Below the pieces are notes generated by a model. It had not been told where the DNA came from and did not search any database. It saw only the letters and a program-made list of their open reading frames with translations. Below, in pieces: positions 7,907 through 16,473 of a stretch of 64,000 nucleotides of DNA; positions within the stretch are counted from its first letter, which is position 1; each line of letters starts with the position of its first letter. Made by a program: the position numbers and the translations under genes. This DNA is from Olleya namhaensis (GTDB lineage Bacteria > Bacteroidota > Bacteroidia > Flavobacteriales > Flavobacteriaceae): contig NZ_FORM01000005.1 in NCBI RefSeq assembly GCF_900114005.1, positions 1 to 64,000 of the forward strand, written 5' to 3'.

Positions 7907-8797
7907 TTATTTATTCCAATCTTGTTTTTGTTCTTCAGTTAAAAAAGTCCAAGCTACTACTCTACTTTTCTTGTTTCCAATATTAAGGGCTATAGTAAGG
8001 ACTTGTGTTGCGCCAAGCTTTTTAAGCGATTGATGCATTGTTTTTACGTTGTCTTTGTTTGATACTAAACTAGTATACCAAAAACTTTGTGTTTTTAATA
8101 AAGAGCTTTCGTATAAATAGTTATGTAAAAAAGCTTTCTCGCCTCCTGTGTACCATAACTCATGGGCTTGACCAGCAAAATTACGCACCATTTGATCCGT
8201 AGGTTTTCCTAATCCTTTAAGTTTACTAGTTGTTGCTTTTAGTGCATCTGCTTCATTTTTAAAAAATGGAGGATTACACATAGCAACTGTTATCTTATCA
8301 GTTTCGCTTAAAACACCATTTAAAATATGCGCATCATCTTGTTGTTTTTTAAGCTTAATTTTATCTTGTAGATTGTTTTTGTCTACAATGTTTTGGGCAG
8401 ATTTAAGTGCTTGATCATTACTATCTACACCAATAAAACTCCAATCATGCACTGCATTACCTAATAATGGGTAAATACAGTTTGCACCTGTACCTATGTC
8501 TAAAACAGTAACATTCTCTGTTAATTTAGAACGTTCTAATAAATCTGCAATGTGATGGATATAATCTACACGTCCCGGAATTGGTGGACATAAAAAGTGA
8601 TCTGGAAAATCCCAAAACTGAATATCATAATGCGATTTTAATAAAGCTGCATTTAAAGCTTTAACAGCTTTAGGGTTTGCAAAATCAATTGTTTTTTTAT
8701 TATTAGCATTTGTAAAAATAAAGGGCTCTATGTTTGGATAGACCGTTGCAAGCTGAGTAAAATTGTAATCGTCAGTATGTTTGTTTCTTTTGTGCAA
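7907..8797 (-). CDS. rlmF: 23S rRNA (adenine(1618)-N6)-methyltransferase RlmF
   Basis: A 296-residue class I SAM-dependent methyltransferase. Diagnostic features are an N-terminal region with PPIPGRVDYIH (residues about 73-83), the SAM-binding motif DIGTGANCIYPLLG (about 100-113), and the N6-adenine catalytic motif NPPF in MCNPPFFKN (about 173-181). Length and order fit RlmF, which methylates A1618 of 23S rRNA. It is followed at 7 bp by bshB1. I see no strong -7 promoter just upstream. Confidence 0.92.
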   Translation of the reverse strand: MHKRNKHTDDYNFTQLATVYPNIEPFIFTNANNKKTIDFANPKAVKALNAALLKSHYDIQFWDFPDHFLCPPIPGRVDYIHHIADLLERSKLTENVTVLDIGTGANCIYPLLGNAVHDWSFIGVDSNDQALKSAQNIVDKNNLQDKIKLKKQQDDAHILNGVLSETDKITVAMCNPPFFKNEADALKATTSKLKGLGKPTDQMVRNFAGQAHELWYTGGEKAFLHNYLYESSLLKTQSFWYTSLVSNKDNVKTMHQSLKKLGATQVLTIALNIGNKKSRVVAWTFLTEEQKQDWNK

Positions 8798-8831
8798 AAT
8801 TTGAGTATTAGTAATTGTTATTAGTTAATTT

Positions 8832-9983
8832 TTATTTAATGGCACTAATTGCTTGTTTTATATCCGCTTTTAAATCTTTAATTTCTTCTATTCCTAAAGA
8901 AAAACGAATTAATCCATCAGAGATACCTACCTCTGCTCTTTGTTCTGGTGTTAATAATGCATGTGATGTTTGTGTTGGAGATAATACGGTACTCTCAACA
9001 CCTGCTAAACTAATAGAAGCTTTAATAAGCTGCAGCTGCTTCATAAATTGATCAGAATCAAATGCATCCTCCAATTCAAAAGACAACATTGCTCCGAAGC
9101 CTTTCATTTGTTTTTTTGCTAGTTTATGTTCTGGGTGTGTTTTTAAACCTGGATAATACACGTGTTTTACAAAGGGTTGTTTTGTTAACCATTTAGCCAT
9201 TTTATTAGCATTTTTAGTTTGTGCTTTAACACGTAAACCCATAGTTTTCATGCTACGTTCTAACATCCAAACAGTAAAATCACTTAAACTACCACCATAA
9301 TTTTTAGAGACATTCCAAATTAACTCCATATGCGCTACACTTCCGGCAACTGCACCAGCACATATATCACTATGACCACCAAAATATTTGGTTGCGGAGT
9401 GCATGATTAAATCTATTCCAAACTCAGCTGGATTTTGATTAACAGGACTTGCAAATGTATTATCTATACTTGTTACTATATTTTTTTGTTTTCCTAATTT
9501 AGCTATTGCCTCAATATCAGTAATAGTTAAGAGTGGATTTGACGGTGTTTCAATATGAATTAATTTGGTATTAGGCTGAATTGCTGCTTCAAAATCTTCG
9601 ACCGTATAACCGTTAGTAAAAGTAAATTCTATATTTAACTTAGGAAACTCTTCTCTAATAAAATTAGAAGTCCCACCGTATAGTGTGTTTTGTACTACAA
9701 TATGATCCCCTGCTTTTAAAAAAGCTAAAAACATATGACTAATAGCCGCCATACCAGAAGCAAATATCATTGCTGCTTCAGTACTTTCCAAAGCTGCTAT
9801 TTTTTTTACTAAATACTCTTGATTAGGTGTATTAAAATAACGTGGATAACGCTTAACATCCACATCCATAAACTGATATGATGAAGATAAATAAATAGGC
9901 GAAATCGCGCCTTTAAATTGCTCGTCAGGGACTTCTCCAACGTGTGTGCAAATGGTATTTAAACCGGGATTCTTTAATTTCAT
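8832..9983 (-). CDS. Trans-sulfuration PLP enzyme (cystathionine gamma-synthase/lyase or related)
   Basis: A 383-residue protein from the ATG at 9983; an ATG 21 nt upstream exists, but the family normally starts near MKLKNPGLNT. It contains the substrate/PLP region YGGT (102-105), the ETPSNPLL segment (about 145-152), DNTFASP (174-180) and the PLP lysine in HSATKYFGGHSD (Lys199). Length and motifs match the Cys/Met metabolism family. Sequence alone does not separate cystathionine gamma-synthase, gamma-lyase, O-acetylhomoserine sulfhydrylase or methionine gamma-lyase. It is probably monocistronic, and it is a distant relative of the enlarged enzyme at 4310. Confidence 0.88.
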   Translation of the reverse strand: MKLKNPGLNTICTHVGEVPDEQFKGAISPIYLSSSYQFMDVDVKRYPRYFNTPNQEYLVKKIAALESTEAAMIFASGMAAISHMFLAFLKAGDHIVVQNTLYGGTSNFIREEFPKLNIEFTFTNGYTVEDFEAAIQPNTKLIHIETPSNPLLTITDIEAIAKLGKQKNIVTSIDNTFASPVNQNPAEFGIDLIMHSATKYFGGHSDICAGAVAGSVAHMELIWNVSKNYGGSLSDFTVWMLERSMKTMGLRVKAQTKNANKMAKWLTKQPFVKHVYYPGLKTHPEHKLAKKQMKGFGAMLSFELEDAFDSDQFMKQLQLIKASISLAGVESTVLSPTQTSHALLTPEQRAEVGISDGLIRFSLGIEEIKDLKADIKQAISAIK

Positions 9984-10123
9984 TTCACAAATACATTTAA
10001 ACATGTAATTTAGTCATTTAATACTTCTTTATTAAAATAATCTGTACTATTATTAAAATATGCAGTCCTGATTTAACGACTCCTTAACTATAACTTACCT
10101 CACTATTTTGTATTTTAAGGATT

Positions 10124-10495
10124 ATGATAGCACAAGACAAAGAAGAAAATAAAAACATTTTAAAACAATCAATATCACATTTAGAGTTTTTAGGCTTTGA
10201 AAATATTAAAGCAGACTTACAAGGTTATGAGCAACCCTCTACATTTGTAAAAAAGGAAGATAACATGGTAATTGTACCAGATATTACTGCTTATAAGCGT
10301 ACTAAAAAATATATTTTTGAATTAGGTATTAAAAGCAATAAGCCCAAAGCATTAAAAACAAAATGGCGATTATTAGATGTAGTCACACGGATGAAAGATC
10401 AACGATTTAAAATTATAACCACAAAAGGACATTATAGTTTTACCAATACAATGTTAAGTGAGTTGAACTTAGATAAAACACTAATGAAAATTTAA
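10124..10495 (+). CDS. Conserved small hypothetical protein
   Basis: A 123-residue soluble protein with no signal peptide or membrane helix. Its central part (residues 45-120) has an alternating beta-alpha pattern with KKYIFELGIKS and FKIITTKGHYSF, loosely like a restriction-endonuclease-type fold; this is weak. It is a single-gene unit ended by the strong terminator at 10504-10533. Function unknown. Confidence 0.7.
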   Translation: MIAQDKEENKNILKQSISHLEFLGFENIKADLQGYEQPSTFVKKEDNMVIVPDITAYKRTKKYIFELGIKSNKPKALKTKWRLLDVVTRMKDQRFKIITTKGHYSFTNTMLSELNLDKTLMKI

Positions 10496-10503
10496 AATAA
10501 AAC

Positions 10504-10533
10504 AAAAAAAAACAGCATTTGCTGTTTTTTTTT
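10504..10533. terminator. Bidirectional intrinsic terminator
   Basis: A9-CAGCA-TT-TGCTG-T9 is a perfectly symmetric hairpin. It serves the 123-residue gene on the plus strand and the mscL unit on the minus strand. Confidence 0.9.
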
Positions 10534-10538
10534 ATGAC

Positions 10539-10688
10539 TTAATCTTCTAGTTTACTTTGCTTAACAATTGCTTTTAAACGTTCTTTTCTAGAGAGTTCTT
10601 CCTTTTTTTTCTTATTTATTTTTTTAGCCATTAGCTTAGAATGCTTGGCTTTGTTTTTGGTGTTTTTCTGACCTTTAGGCTTTGGCAT
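10539..10688 (-). CDS. Small highly basic 49-residue protein downstream of mscL
   Basis: The minus strand encodes 49 residues beginning MPKPKGQKNTKNKAKHSK and ending KQSKLED. About 40% of residues are Lys or Arg, and there is no hydrophobic segment. It starts 4 bp after the mscL stop and ends just before the terminator, so it fits the transcription unit exactly. The charge pattern suggests nucleic-acid or ribosome binding, but no family is recognised. It is below the usual length cut-off for gene calling. Confidence 0.65.
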   Translation of the reverse strand: MPKPKGQKNTKNKAKHSKLMAKKINKKKKEELSRKERLKAIVKQSKLED

Positions 10689-10692
10689 AATC

Positions 10693-11139
10693 TTATTTTT
10701 TTGACCCTTTTAGTAATGTATTCTGTTCCTCTATTAAATCTGTTAATTTGGACAACAGCTCTATATCCTTTGGTGTTTTTACCGTTTTATTTTTGACATC
10801 CTGAGATTTATCTCTTAATTGGTTCATGGCTTTTACAACAATAAACACGGTCAAACCTACGATTAAAAAATCTAACATTACCTCAAACAACTCGCCATAA
10901 TACACTGCAACTTCTTGTGTTGTAATTACACCTTCTGTATTTGTAATAGCATCTCTTAATATGTAACGCTTATTATGAAAATTTAATCCATCAGTCATTA
11001 GTGATAATGGTGGCAAAAACACTTTTTTAACCAACACATCAATAACCTTATTGAAGGATGCACCTATTATTATACCAATAGCCATATCCATCATGTTACC
11101 TTTTACAGCAAACTCTTTGAATTCTTTTAAAAATTTCAT
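10693..11139 (-). CDS. mscL: Large-conductance mechanosensitive channel MscL
   Basis: A 148-residue protein with the MscL layout. The N-terminal amphipathic helix is followed by TM1 with the pore signature FAVKGNMMDMAIGIIIGASF (residues 11-30), a periplasmic loop, TM2 (about 85-107) and a cytoplasmic C-terminal helix ending in a Lys-rich tail. It opens under membrane tension to release solutes during osmotic downshock. A near-consensus -7 element (TATCTTCG, plus 11162-11169) lies 22 bp upstream. It is followed at 4 bp by the 49-residue basic protein. Confidence 0.95.
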   Translation of the reverse strand: MKFLKEFKEFAVKGNMMDMAIGIIIGASFNKVIDVLVKKVFLPPLSLMTDGLNFHNKRYILRDAITNTEGVITTQEVAVYYGELFEVMLDFLIVGLTVFIVVKAMNQLRDKSQDVKNKTVKTPKDIELLSKLTDLIEEQNTLLKGSKK

Positions 11140-11192
11140 TTTAAACCTAATTTATATTCCGCGAAGATATTAAATAATAGAAAGCATCAAGT

Positions 11193-11300
11193 TTAATCTC
11201 TGGGTGTTTTATCATATGCCTTAACCATAAGAAAAGCCCAAGCAAAGACACAAACAAACACTACTATCGAGAACCAAAAAACGATACTATTTCCTTCCAT
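11193..11300 (-). CDS. 35-residue single-span membrane protein
   Basis: The minus strand encodes 35 residues, starting MEGNSIVFWF with one hydrophobic helix (residues about 5-26) and a charged tail ending DKTPRD. Its ATG lies inside the last codons of the upstream 62-residue membrane gene (14-nt overlap in another frame), which suggests translational coupling. The overlap, the clean helix and the positive-inside tail make it a probable real gene. Function unknown. Confidence 0.6.
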   Translation of the reverse strand: MEGNSIVFWFSIVVFVCVFAWAFLMVKAYDKTPRD

Positions 11301-11475
11301 TATTTATCAGTTTTATATAAATCATTACACCTAAAAGTGTAGGCGCCCACAAACCAATAAAAATACCGTGCAATTGTTCTCCATTCAAAAACAAATACTC
11401 GGCAACTAAGATTATAGCCAAACATAATACTAAAAGTAATACGTTGCTTAATCCAATTTTTCTTATGTAATTCAT
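11287..11475 (-). CDS. Small membrane protein with two helices
   Basis: A 62-residue protein from the ATG at 11475 (MNYIRKIGLSN). A longer reading from 11535 adds a hydrophobic, low-complexity segment and is less likely. Two membrane helices are predicted (residues about 9-27 and 35-55), joined by a short loop NGEQLHG. It overlaps the following 35-residue membrane protein by 14 nt, so the pair may form a small complex. No recognised family. Confidence 0.6.
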   Translation of the reverse strand: MNYIRKIGLSNVLLLVLCLAIILVAEYLFLNGEQLHGIFIGLWAPTLLGVMIYIKLINNGRK

Positions 11476-11702
11476 TAATATTTTTATTATTTTTAACAAG
11501 TTAATCAATAAAACTAAAAAAACCAAAACCACCAACCAAAAGCTATTTTGACTGATTTATTCGTCTTTAAACGATAATACTATTTTTATTTAAATTAAAA
11601 AGTGTATTTCATCGAATAAAAAGACCTTTAAAAGGATAATCAAAAGAATGTACATATATTGGTCGAAGAAATTAACCTTACAACTGATTAACGCCCTTTA
11701 TC

Positions 11703-12623
11703 ATGAGAAAAGCTACTTTACTTTTACTTCTTACTTTTTGCAATTTTATTTTTGCCTCAAACACAACAACCACTTCAAATATAGATTCAGATAGTAGTAT
11801 TCAAATTATTAGATTAAACTATACTGCACCAAATAGTGCTTCTAGAGAGTTATTGTTAGCTTTTACATCAGACAATGCTGCGACAGATGGTGTAGATTAT
11901 GGTTATGACGCAACAGTAAGCAGCCCTTTTACTAATGATTTAAACTGGCTAATTGAGGATAACCGTTATGTTATACAAGGTGTTGGTGCTTTTGATAATA
12001 ACAAACAATACTTATTTGGATTATATAATGAGTTTAGTGGTGAAGCAACCATAGAAATTACAAGTTTAGAAGATTTTGATACAGATATTGATATCTATAT
12101 TTACGATGCTTTATTAAACACTTACACCTCAGTAAAAGACACAGCATACACAGTAACGCTAGATGCAGAAAACTACACTGATCGCTTCTATATTGCTTTT
12201 AACCAATCAGAAGAAAACACTACTGACGAAACTACTGACGAAACTACTGATGACACAAACGACGAAACAACAGATGATGATAACACAACAGCTGACGAAG
12301 ACTCAAATACTGATGAAGATTCTGATGATGCTACTTCAGAAGAAGACACTACAGACAGCACTGAGGATACAAATACTGATCTTGGTTTAAAAATCAAATA
12401 TATAAAAGGGTTAAATCAATTAAAAATTAGTGTCAAAAACAATAACACAATTAGCAGTGTTATAGTATACAACAACAAAGGTGCGGTATTAAAAACTATG
12501 CAAAATATTAACGCTAAAAAAACCAACATTAGACTTAATAGAAGAAATAAAAGACTAATACTACACATCACTACAAATACTAAAACAATAATAAAACAGA
12601 TTGTTTTACCAAGAAGGGACTAA
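11703..12623 (+). CDS. Secreted protein with acidic Thr/Asp/Glu repeat and T9SS-like C-terminal domain
   Basis: A 306-residue protein. A signal peptide (residues 1-18, ending FIFAS) is followed by a beta-rich domain (about 25-170). Then comes a very acidic linker of Thr, Asp and Glu (about 171-225), and a C-terminal domain of about 75 residues with the pattern ISSVIVYNNKGAVLKTMQNI...IKQIVL. The last part resembles the type A sorting domain of type IX secretion cargo, so it is probably exported to the cell surface or medium. The acidic linker may bind calcium or act as a spacer. It is monocistronic, ended by 12644-12678. Confidence 0.75.
   Translation: MRKATLLLLLTFCNFIFASNTTTTSNIDSDSSIQIIRLNYTAPNSASRELLLAFTSDNAATDGVDYGYDATVSSPFTNDLNWLIEDNRYVIQGVGAFDNNKQYLFGLYNEFSGEATIEITSLEDFDTDIDIYIYDALLNTYTSVKDTAYTVTLDAENYTDRFYIAFNQSEENTTDETTDETTDDTNDETTDDDNTTADEDSNTDEDSDDATSEEDTTDSTEDTNTDLGLKIKYIKGLNQLKISVKNNNTISSVIVYNNKGAVLKTMQNINAKKTNIRLNRRNKRLILHITTNTKTIIKQIVLPRRD
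12219..12254 (+). repeat. 12-bp tandem repeat inside the acidic linker
   Basis: The unit ACTACTGACGAA occurs twice exactly and a third time with two changes. It encodes TTDE-type repeats, and degenerate copies continue to about 12370. Such in-frame repeats can change copy number without breaking the gene. Confidence 0.75.
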
Positions 12624-12643
12624 TACTAAATATGTATAACCAC

Positions 12644-12678
12644 AAAAAAACTCACTATTTTCATAGTGAGTTTTTTTT
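12644..12678. terminator. Bidirectional intrinsic terminator
   Basis: A7-CTCACTAT-TTTC-ATAGTGAG-T8. It lies between the convergent acidic-repeat gene and ccsBA. Confidence 0.9.
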
Positions 12679-12703
12679 GTACCTATTATAAGACTGGTAA
12701 CTA

Positions 12704-15700
12704 TTATTTTTTGTAATACTTAGCGTATTTCCTGTATGAAAAGAAACCTATTACAGCAACCATTACTGCTGCTATTGCAATAAACTTAAAACTTACTATT
12801 TGATCTCCACTAGCATAACTATGTAATCCTGAAAGGTAGAAATTAACTCCAAAATAAGTCATTAAAATACTACTAAACGTTACAATTGCCATTAGGTTAA
12901 AAAACCAGCGTCCACGTAACCCAGGTACTAATCGCATGTGTATTACAAAGGCGTATAACATAATACTAATTAAGGCCCATGTTTCTTTTGGATCCCATCC
13001 CCAATATCTTCCCCAACTTTCATTAGCCCATTGTCCACCTAAAAAGTTTCCAATAGTTAACATTACCAAACCGACAGTTAACGCCATTTCCGTAATTATA
13101 GTCAATTCTTTAATATTAATGTCCATCTTAGCTTTGTTATTAGAGTTAGTTAAGATCATTAATATTAATGACACTAATCCTAATATCATACCTAATGTAA
13201 ATGGTCCATAACTAGCCACAATAACAGCCACGTGAATCATTAACCAATAACTATCTAATACCGGCTGTAAATTAGCAATAGCAGGATCCATCCAGTTCCA
13301 ATGTGCAATCATTAAAATCATTGCAGTTACAAATGCAGTAGACGCTAATGTTAAATCACTTTTTCTTCCAAATGCTAAACCAAAAAACATAGTCGCCCAA
13401 GCAACATAAATCATAGACTCATAAGCATCACTCCAAGGTGCATGACCTGAGATATACCAACGCGCTATTAAACCTGCTGTATGTAAAATAAACAGTCCTA
13501 AAATAATAAATTTAAATACTGTAATACTTTTATTTAACCACTTATTACTAGACTTAAAGATTTGCCAAACAAGTAATAAAAACAATAAAGTACCAGCATA
13601 CATGTACCAACTAAATAACTTTTTAAACACATCATATTTGTTATATAATATCTCTGCATTTATCTTACTATCACTAAGCATTACATTAGCCCCTACCTTA
13701 CCTTGCGACTTTTTGAAAGCTTCTAAAAGCTTCTCAGATTTTTCATAATCTTTAGACTTCTTAGCTTCATTTAAAGTATATAAATACCAATCAAAACTAG
13801 AACCAACAAAACTACCATAAATAGTATCTGTTATTTGTTGCTTATAGCCTTCGTTTTTATATTCAAAAGGAGAAATCCATTTATTGTTTTCATCATCCGG
13901 AATCGGAAATATTTTTAAAGAACGTCCCTCAATAGCATTACTTAACAAGTTAATACGTTGATTGGTTTCCAAAAATTCTTTCTGAATCCCTGTTTGCGAT
14001 TTTAAAGCAGATGCTTCTTCTAGATAAGGGTCTAACTTATATTTAAAGTCGTCCGTAAAAAAGTCTAATAATCTTGCAAATTCTTGATCCTTTGGAATAC
14101 CAATCACGCTTCTAATAGAATCCGCTTTTTGTCTTTTTAAATAGATAATTGGTACATTATACCATAACATTGGACTTTCTTGAATACTCAAGAAAATCTG
14201 ATTTGCAGTCAACCCTTCATAAGTTTCATGCTTTGTTAGTTTTCTTACCAACTCTGAAGAATACGTATCAATAGGCATCATACGTCCATCTAAATCCTGA
14301 ATAACAATATGACCAAACTTATCAGCATGGGCTTTTGGTGCCACATTTGCTTTTAAGATTGAATCTATTTGAAATTTTGAAGGTGCTTTACTCTCCTCCA
14401 CTTCTTCATGACCATGTCCATCATTTGCGCTGTGTTGCTCTTCTTGAGCAAAAGTTGTTAAACTAAAACACAATAAAATAAGCGTCGTGATTTTAGCCTT
14501 TTTATTTTTAACCTTCTCTAACCCATTCTGTAAATCTCTAAACCTTGTGTGGTTAGCAAATAAAATAGCCATCATACCAAAATACAATAAAAAGTAACCT
14601 AAATAAGTAACCCAAGTCCCCCAATAGTCATGATTAACAGATAAAATGGTTCCTTTTAAATCTTTATCATAATCAGCTTGAAAAAAGCGGTATCCACGAT
14701 GATCCAATATATTATTCATATAAATATGAAAATCAAAATCACCTTGCTCCTTATCTATAACCGTCACTTTACTTTCGTAAGAAGAATAGTTGTTTTCTGT
14801 ACCAGGATATTTTTCTGCAATAAAATCGTTTAATTTTACTTCAAAAGGTAATTCTAATACTTTAGAACCATATTTTAAAGCAATATCTAAACCACCAACT
14901 TTAACTTGTTTAAAACGATTATTAGACCATTGACTACCCAATAATTTAACTTCTTTAGTTTCGCCATTAGCAGTAACATTAAGCACTACTGCGTTTTCAT
15001 CTTGCTTTAAGAAACTTGCTTTTTTAACGACATCAAATTTTCCTTTTACAACAGGCTTAGGAAACACCAATTGCATATCTCCAATAACATATCTAGAACG
15101 CAGCATTAATGGCTGTATGGAATCTTTTATAAGTTTACCTTGTGCCATACTTGCCATAATCAAATATTCTCCTTCAAATGGAGAATGCACCATTAAACCG
15201 TCTGGTGTTGTTGTAATATTTACAGCCCCTTCCGTAGGTTTATCCAATGCCACTAATAAGTTATGGATGTTTTCTACTGTACCTTGTTTTAAAAAGTGAT
15301 TGTGCGGCCCATTACCTCTAGCCTCAACAATTTTTAAGTAATTCTCACCAGCATCATCAGGTACAATATCTTCTTCTGCACCAAGAAAAAAGTTTGTTAA
15401 TTCAAAACTAACTGGCGTGTTATTGTAATATGCGGTGTGGTCAAAGCTATTTTCCATTCTTCCAGAAAAATCTACTTCTTCATCAAACGGTAAACGTTGC
15501 GGTACACCGTCTATCATATAATCACCATCAATATATGCTGTAATGTATGTTTTTTGAGATAAAAACCCACTTTCAGTTTCTCCTTCTCTAATCGCAATCA
15601 TTCCTTCAAAACCAAAGTAACGCGTAATACCAGCGCCTAAAATGATAAATATAAAGGCTAAATGCAGGGTTAAAGTCGCCCATTTTTCCTTTCGTAATAA

Positions 15701-15919
15701 TCTAAATTTAAAAATATTACCAATAAAATTGATCATAAATAAAACCATGATAGCTTCAAACCACCAAGCGTTATAAATTAAATTTCTGGTATAAGGTGTT
15801 GGAGAAGTATCCATGTTTCTGTCCAGAATAGTTCCAACAGCCATTGCGGTTGCAAAAACAATAAATAAGACAGATGTTAATCGTGTAGAAAATAAGATTT
15901 TGGCGATTCTATTTTGCAT
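12704..15919 (-). CDS. ccsBA: Fused cytochrome c biogenesis protein CcsBA (ResB-CcsA)
   Basis: A 1071-residue system II cytochrome c assembly protein. The N-terminal half is ResB/CcsB-like: TM segments at about residues 10-30, 50-70 and 80-100, then a large periplasmic domain, then another TM near 440-460. The C-terminal half is CcsA, with many TM helices and the tryptophan-rich haem-handling WWD signature WGRYWGWDPKETW (residues about 970-985). It moves haem across the inner membrane and attaches it to CXXCH motifs of c-type cytochromes. Between the halves, residues about 475-505 contain a second signal-peptide-like helix ending TFAQ and a His/Glu-rich stretch (GHGHEEVEE). It is monocistronic with its own -7 element. 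Confidence 0.93.
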   Translation of the reverse strand: MQNRIAKILFSTRLTSVLFIVFATAMAVGTILDRNMDTSPTPYTRNLIYNAWWFEAIMVLFMINFIGNIFKFRLLRKEKWATLTLHLAFIFIILGAGITRYFGFEGMIAIREGETESGFLSQKTYITAYIDGDYMIDGVPQRLPFDEEVDFSGRMENSFDHTAYYNNTPVSFELTNFFLGAEEDIVPDDAGENYLKIVEARGNGPHNHFLKQGTVENIHNLLVALDKPTEGAVNITTTPDGLMVHSPFEGEYLIMASMAQGKLIKDSIQPLMLRSRYVIGDMQLVFPKPVVKGKFDVVKKASFLKQDENAVVLNVTANGETKEVKLLGSQWSNNRFKQVKVGGLDIALKYGSKVLELPFEVKLNDFIAEKYPGTENNYSSYESKVTVIDKEQGDFDFHIYMNNILDHRGYRFFQADYDKDLKGTILSVNHDYWGTWVTYLGYFLLYFGMMAILFANHTRFRDLQNGLEKVKNKKAKITTLILLCFSLTTFAQEEQHSANDGHGHEEVEESKAPSKFQIDSILKANVAPKAHADKFGHIVIQDLDGRMMPIDTYSSELVRKLTKHETYEGLTANQIFLSIQESPMLWYNVPIIYLKRQKADSIRSVIGIPKDQEFARLLDFFTDDFKYKLDPYLEEASALKSQTGIQKEFLETNQRINLLSNAIEGRSLKIFPIPDDENNKWISPFEYKNEGYKQQITDTIYGSFVGSSFDWYLYTLNEAKKSKDYEKSEKLLEAFKKSQGKVGANVMLSDSKINAEILYNKYDVFKKLFSWYMYAGTLLFLLLVWQIFKSSNKWLNKSITVFKFIILGLFILHTAGLIARWYISGHAPWSDAYESMIYVAWATMFFGLAFGRKSDLTLASTAFVTAMILMIAHWNWMDPAIANLQPVLDSYWLMIHVAVIVASYGPFTLGMILGLVSLILMILTNSNNKAKMDINIKELTIITEMALTVGLVMLTIGNFLGGQWANESWGRYWGWDPKETWALISIMLYAFVIHMRLVPGLRGRWFFNLMAIVTFSSILMTYFGVNFYLSGLHSYASGDQIVSFKFIAIAAVMVAVIGFFSYRKYAKYYKK

Positions 15920-15944
15920 AATAATAGGCCTTTTTTAGCTCGTG

Positions 15945-15952
15945 CAAATATA
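15945..15952 (-). promoter_or_regulatory. TAnnTTTG element for ccsBA
   Basis: On the minus strand TATATTTG, 25 bp before the ccsBA start codon. No TTG is seen at a 17-23 nt spacing. Confidence 0.6.
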
Positions 15953-16004
15953 ATCGTTTTTGTTGGTTATAATTCCTTTAAAACTTCCAAATCTTGTGTT
16001 AAAA

Positions 16005-16415
16005 TTACGGTTTAGACTTTTGTCTAGCTTCAAAAATTTTCAAATACATAAATGTGCCCATTTTTCTTGCCCTACGCTTCGCATTATCAGCCATTTCACC
16101 TTCAAAAAATTGATCAATAGTTGCGTACCATAAATTTAACCAAAGCCCAAAATGTAGCTCTGTGATACTATGGTCTAACGTTGCATCTACTTTTTCATGC
16201 GCTTCTAGTGGGTTGCCAATATATTTATGGTCTAATTTTTTACCAATAAACAAACTAGACTCCCAAAACGTTGTTAAATGGTCTAAATGCGTGTCCCAAT
16301 CTGTAATTATAGCATTAAAAATAGGACCTAACACTTTATCTGCTCTAACTTTTAAGTAAAACTGGTCTACTAAAAGCTTAACATCCTGACGGTTTGTAAT
16401 GGCTTTTCTATTCAT
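16005..16415 (-). CDS. Group III truncated haemoglobin
   Basis: A 136-residue protein with the short 2-over-2 globin pattern of group III. There is a Phe-Tyr pair in the B helix (DQFYLKVRADKVLGPIF, residues 17-33), an FWESSLFIG segment (about 50-58), and the proximal His in ITELHFGLWLNLW (about His88). It probably binds O2 or NO in the cytoplasm for detoxification or sensing. It is divergent from the DUF2520 gene. The promoter element 16421-16428 sits so close to the ATG that the mRNA is probably leaderless. Confidence 0.92.
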   Translation of the reverse strand: MNRKAITNRQDVKLLVDQFYLKVRADKVLGPIFNAIITDWDTHLDHLTTFWESSLFIGKKLDHKYIGNPLEAHEKVDATLDHSITELHFGLWLNLWYATIDQFFEGEMADNAKRRARKMGTFMYLKIFEARQKSKP

Positions 16416-16420
16416 AGTAA

Positions 16421-16428
16421 CAAAGATA
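16421..16428 (-). promoter_or_regulatory. TAnnTTTG element giving a leaderless mRNA
   Basis: On the minus strand TATCTTTG ends only 5 nt before the ATG at 16415, so the start site falls at or next to the start codon. Confidence 0.65.
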
Positions 16429-16473
16429 AAGTTTTGTACTTTTAAATCTTTATTTTCTTAGTATTTTAGCGCT

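Noticed and set aside
12188-12397. Antisense and +1-frame ORFs across the acidic linker
   Set aside because: They are low-complexity translations of the TTDE-type repeat in other frames, with no start context.
12936-13211. Hydrophobic ORF on the strand opposite ccsBA
   Set aside because: It is a shadow of the TM-coding part of CcsA; AT-rich membrane genes often give antisense ORFs.
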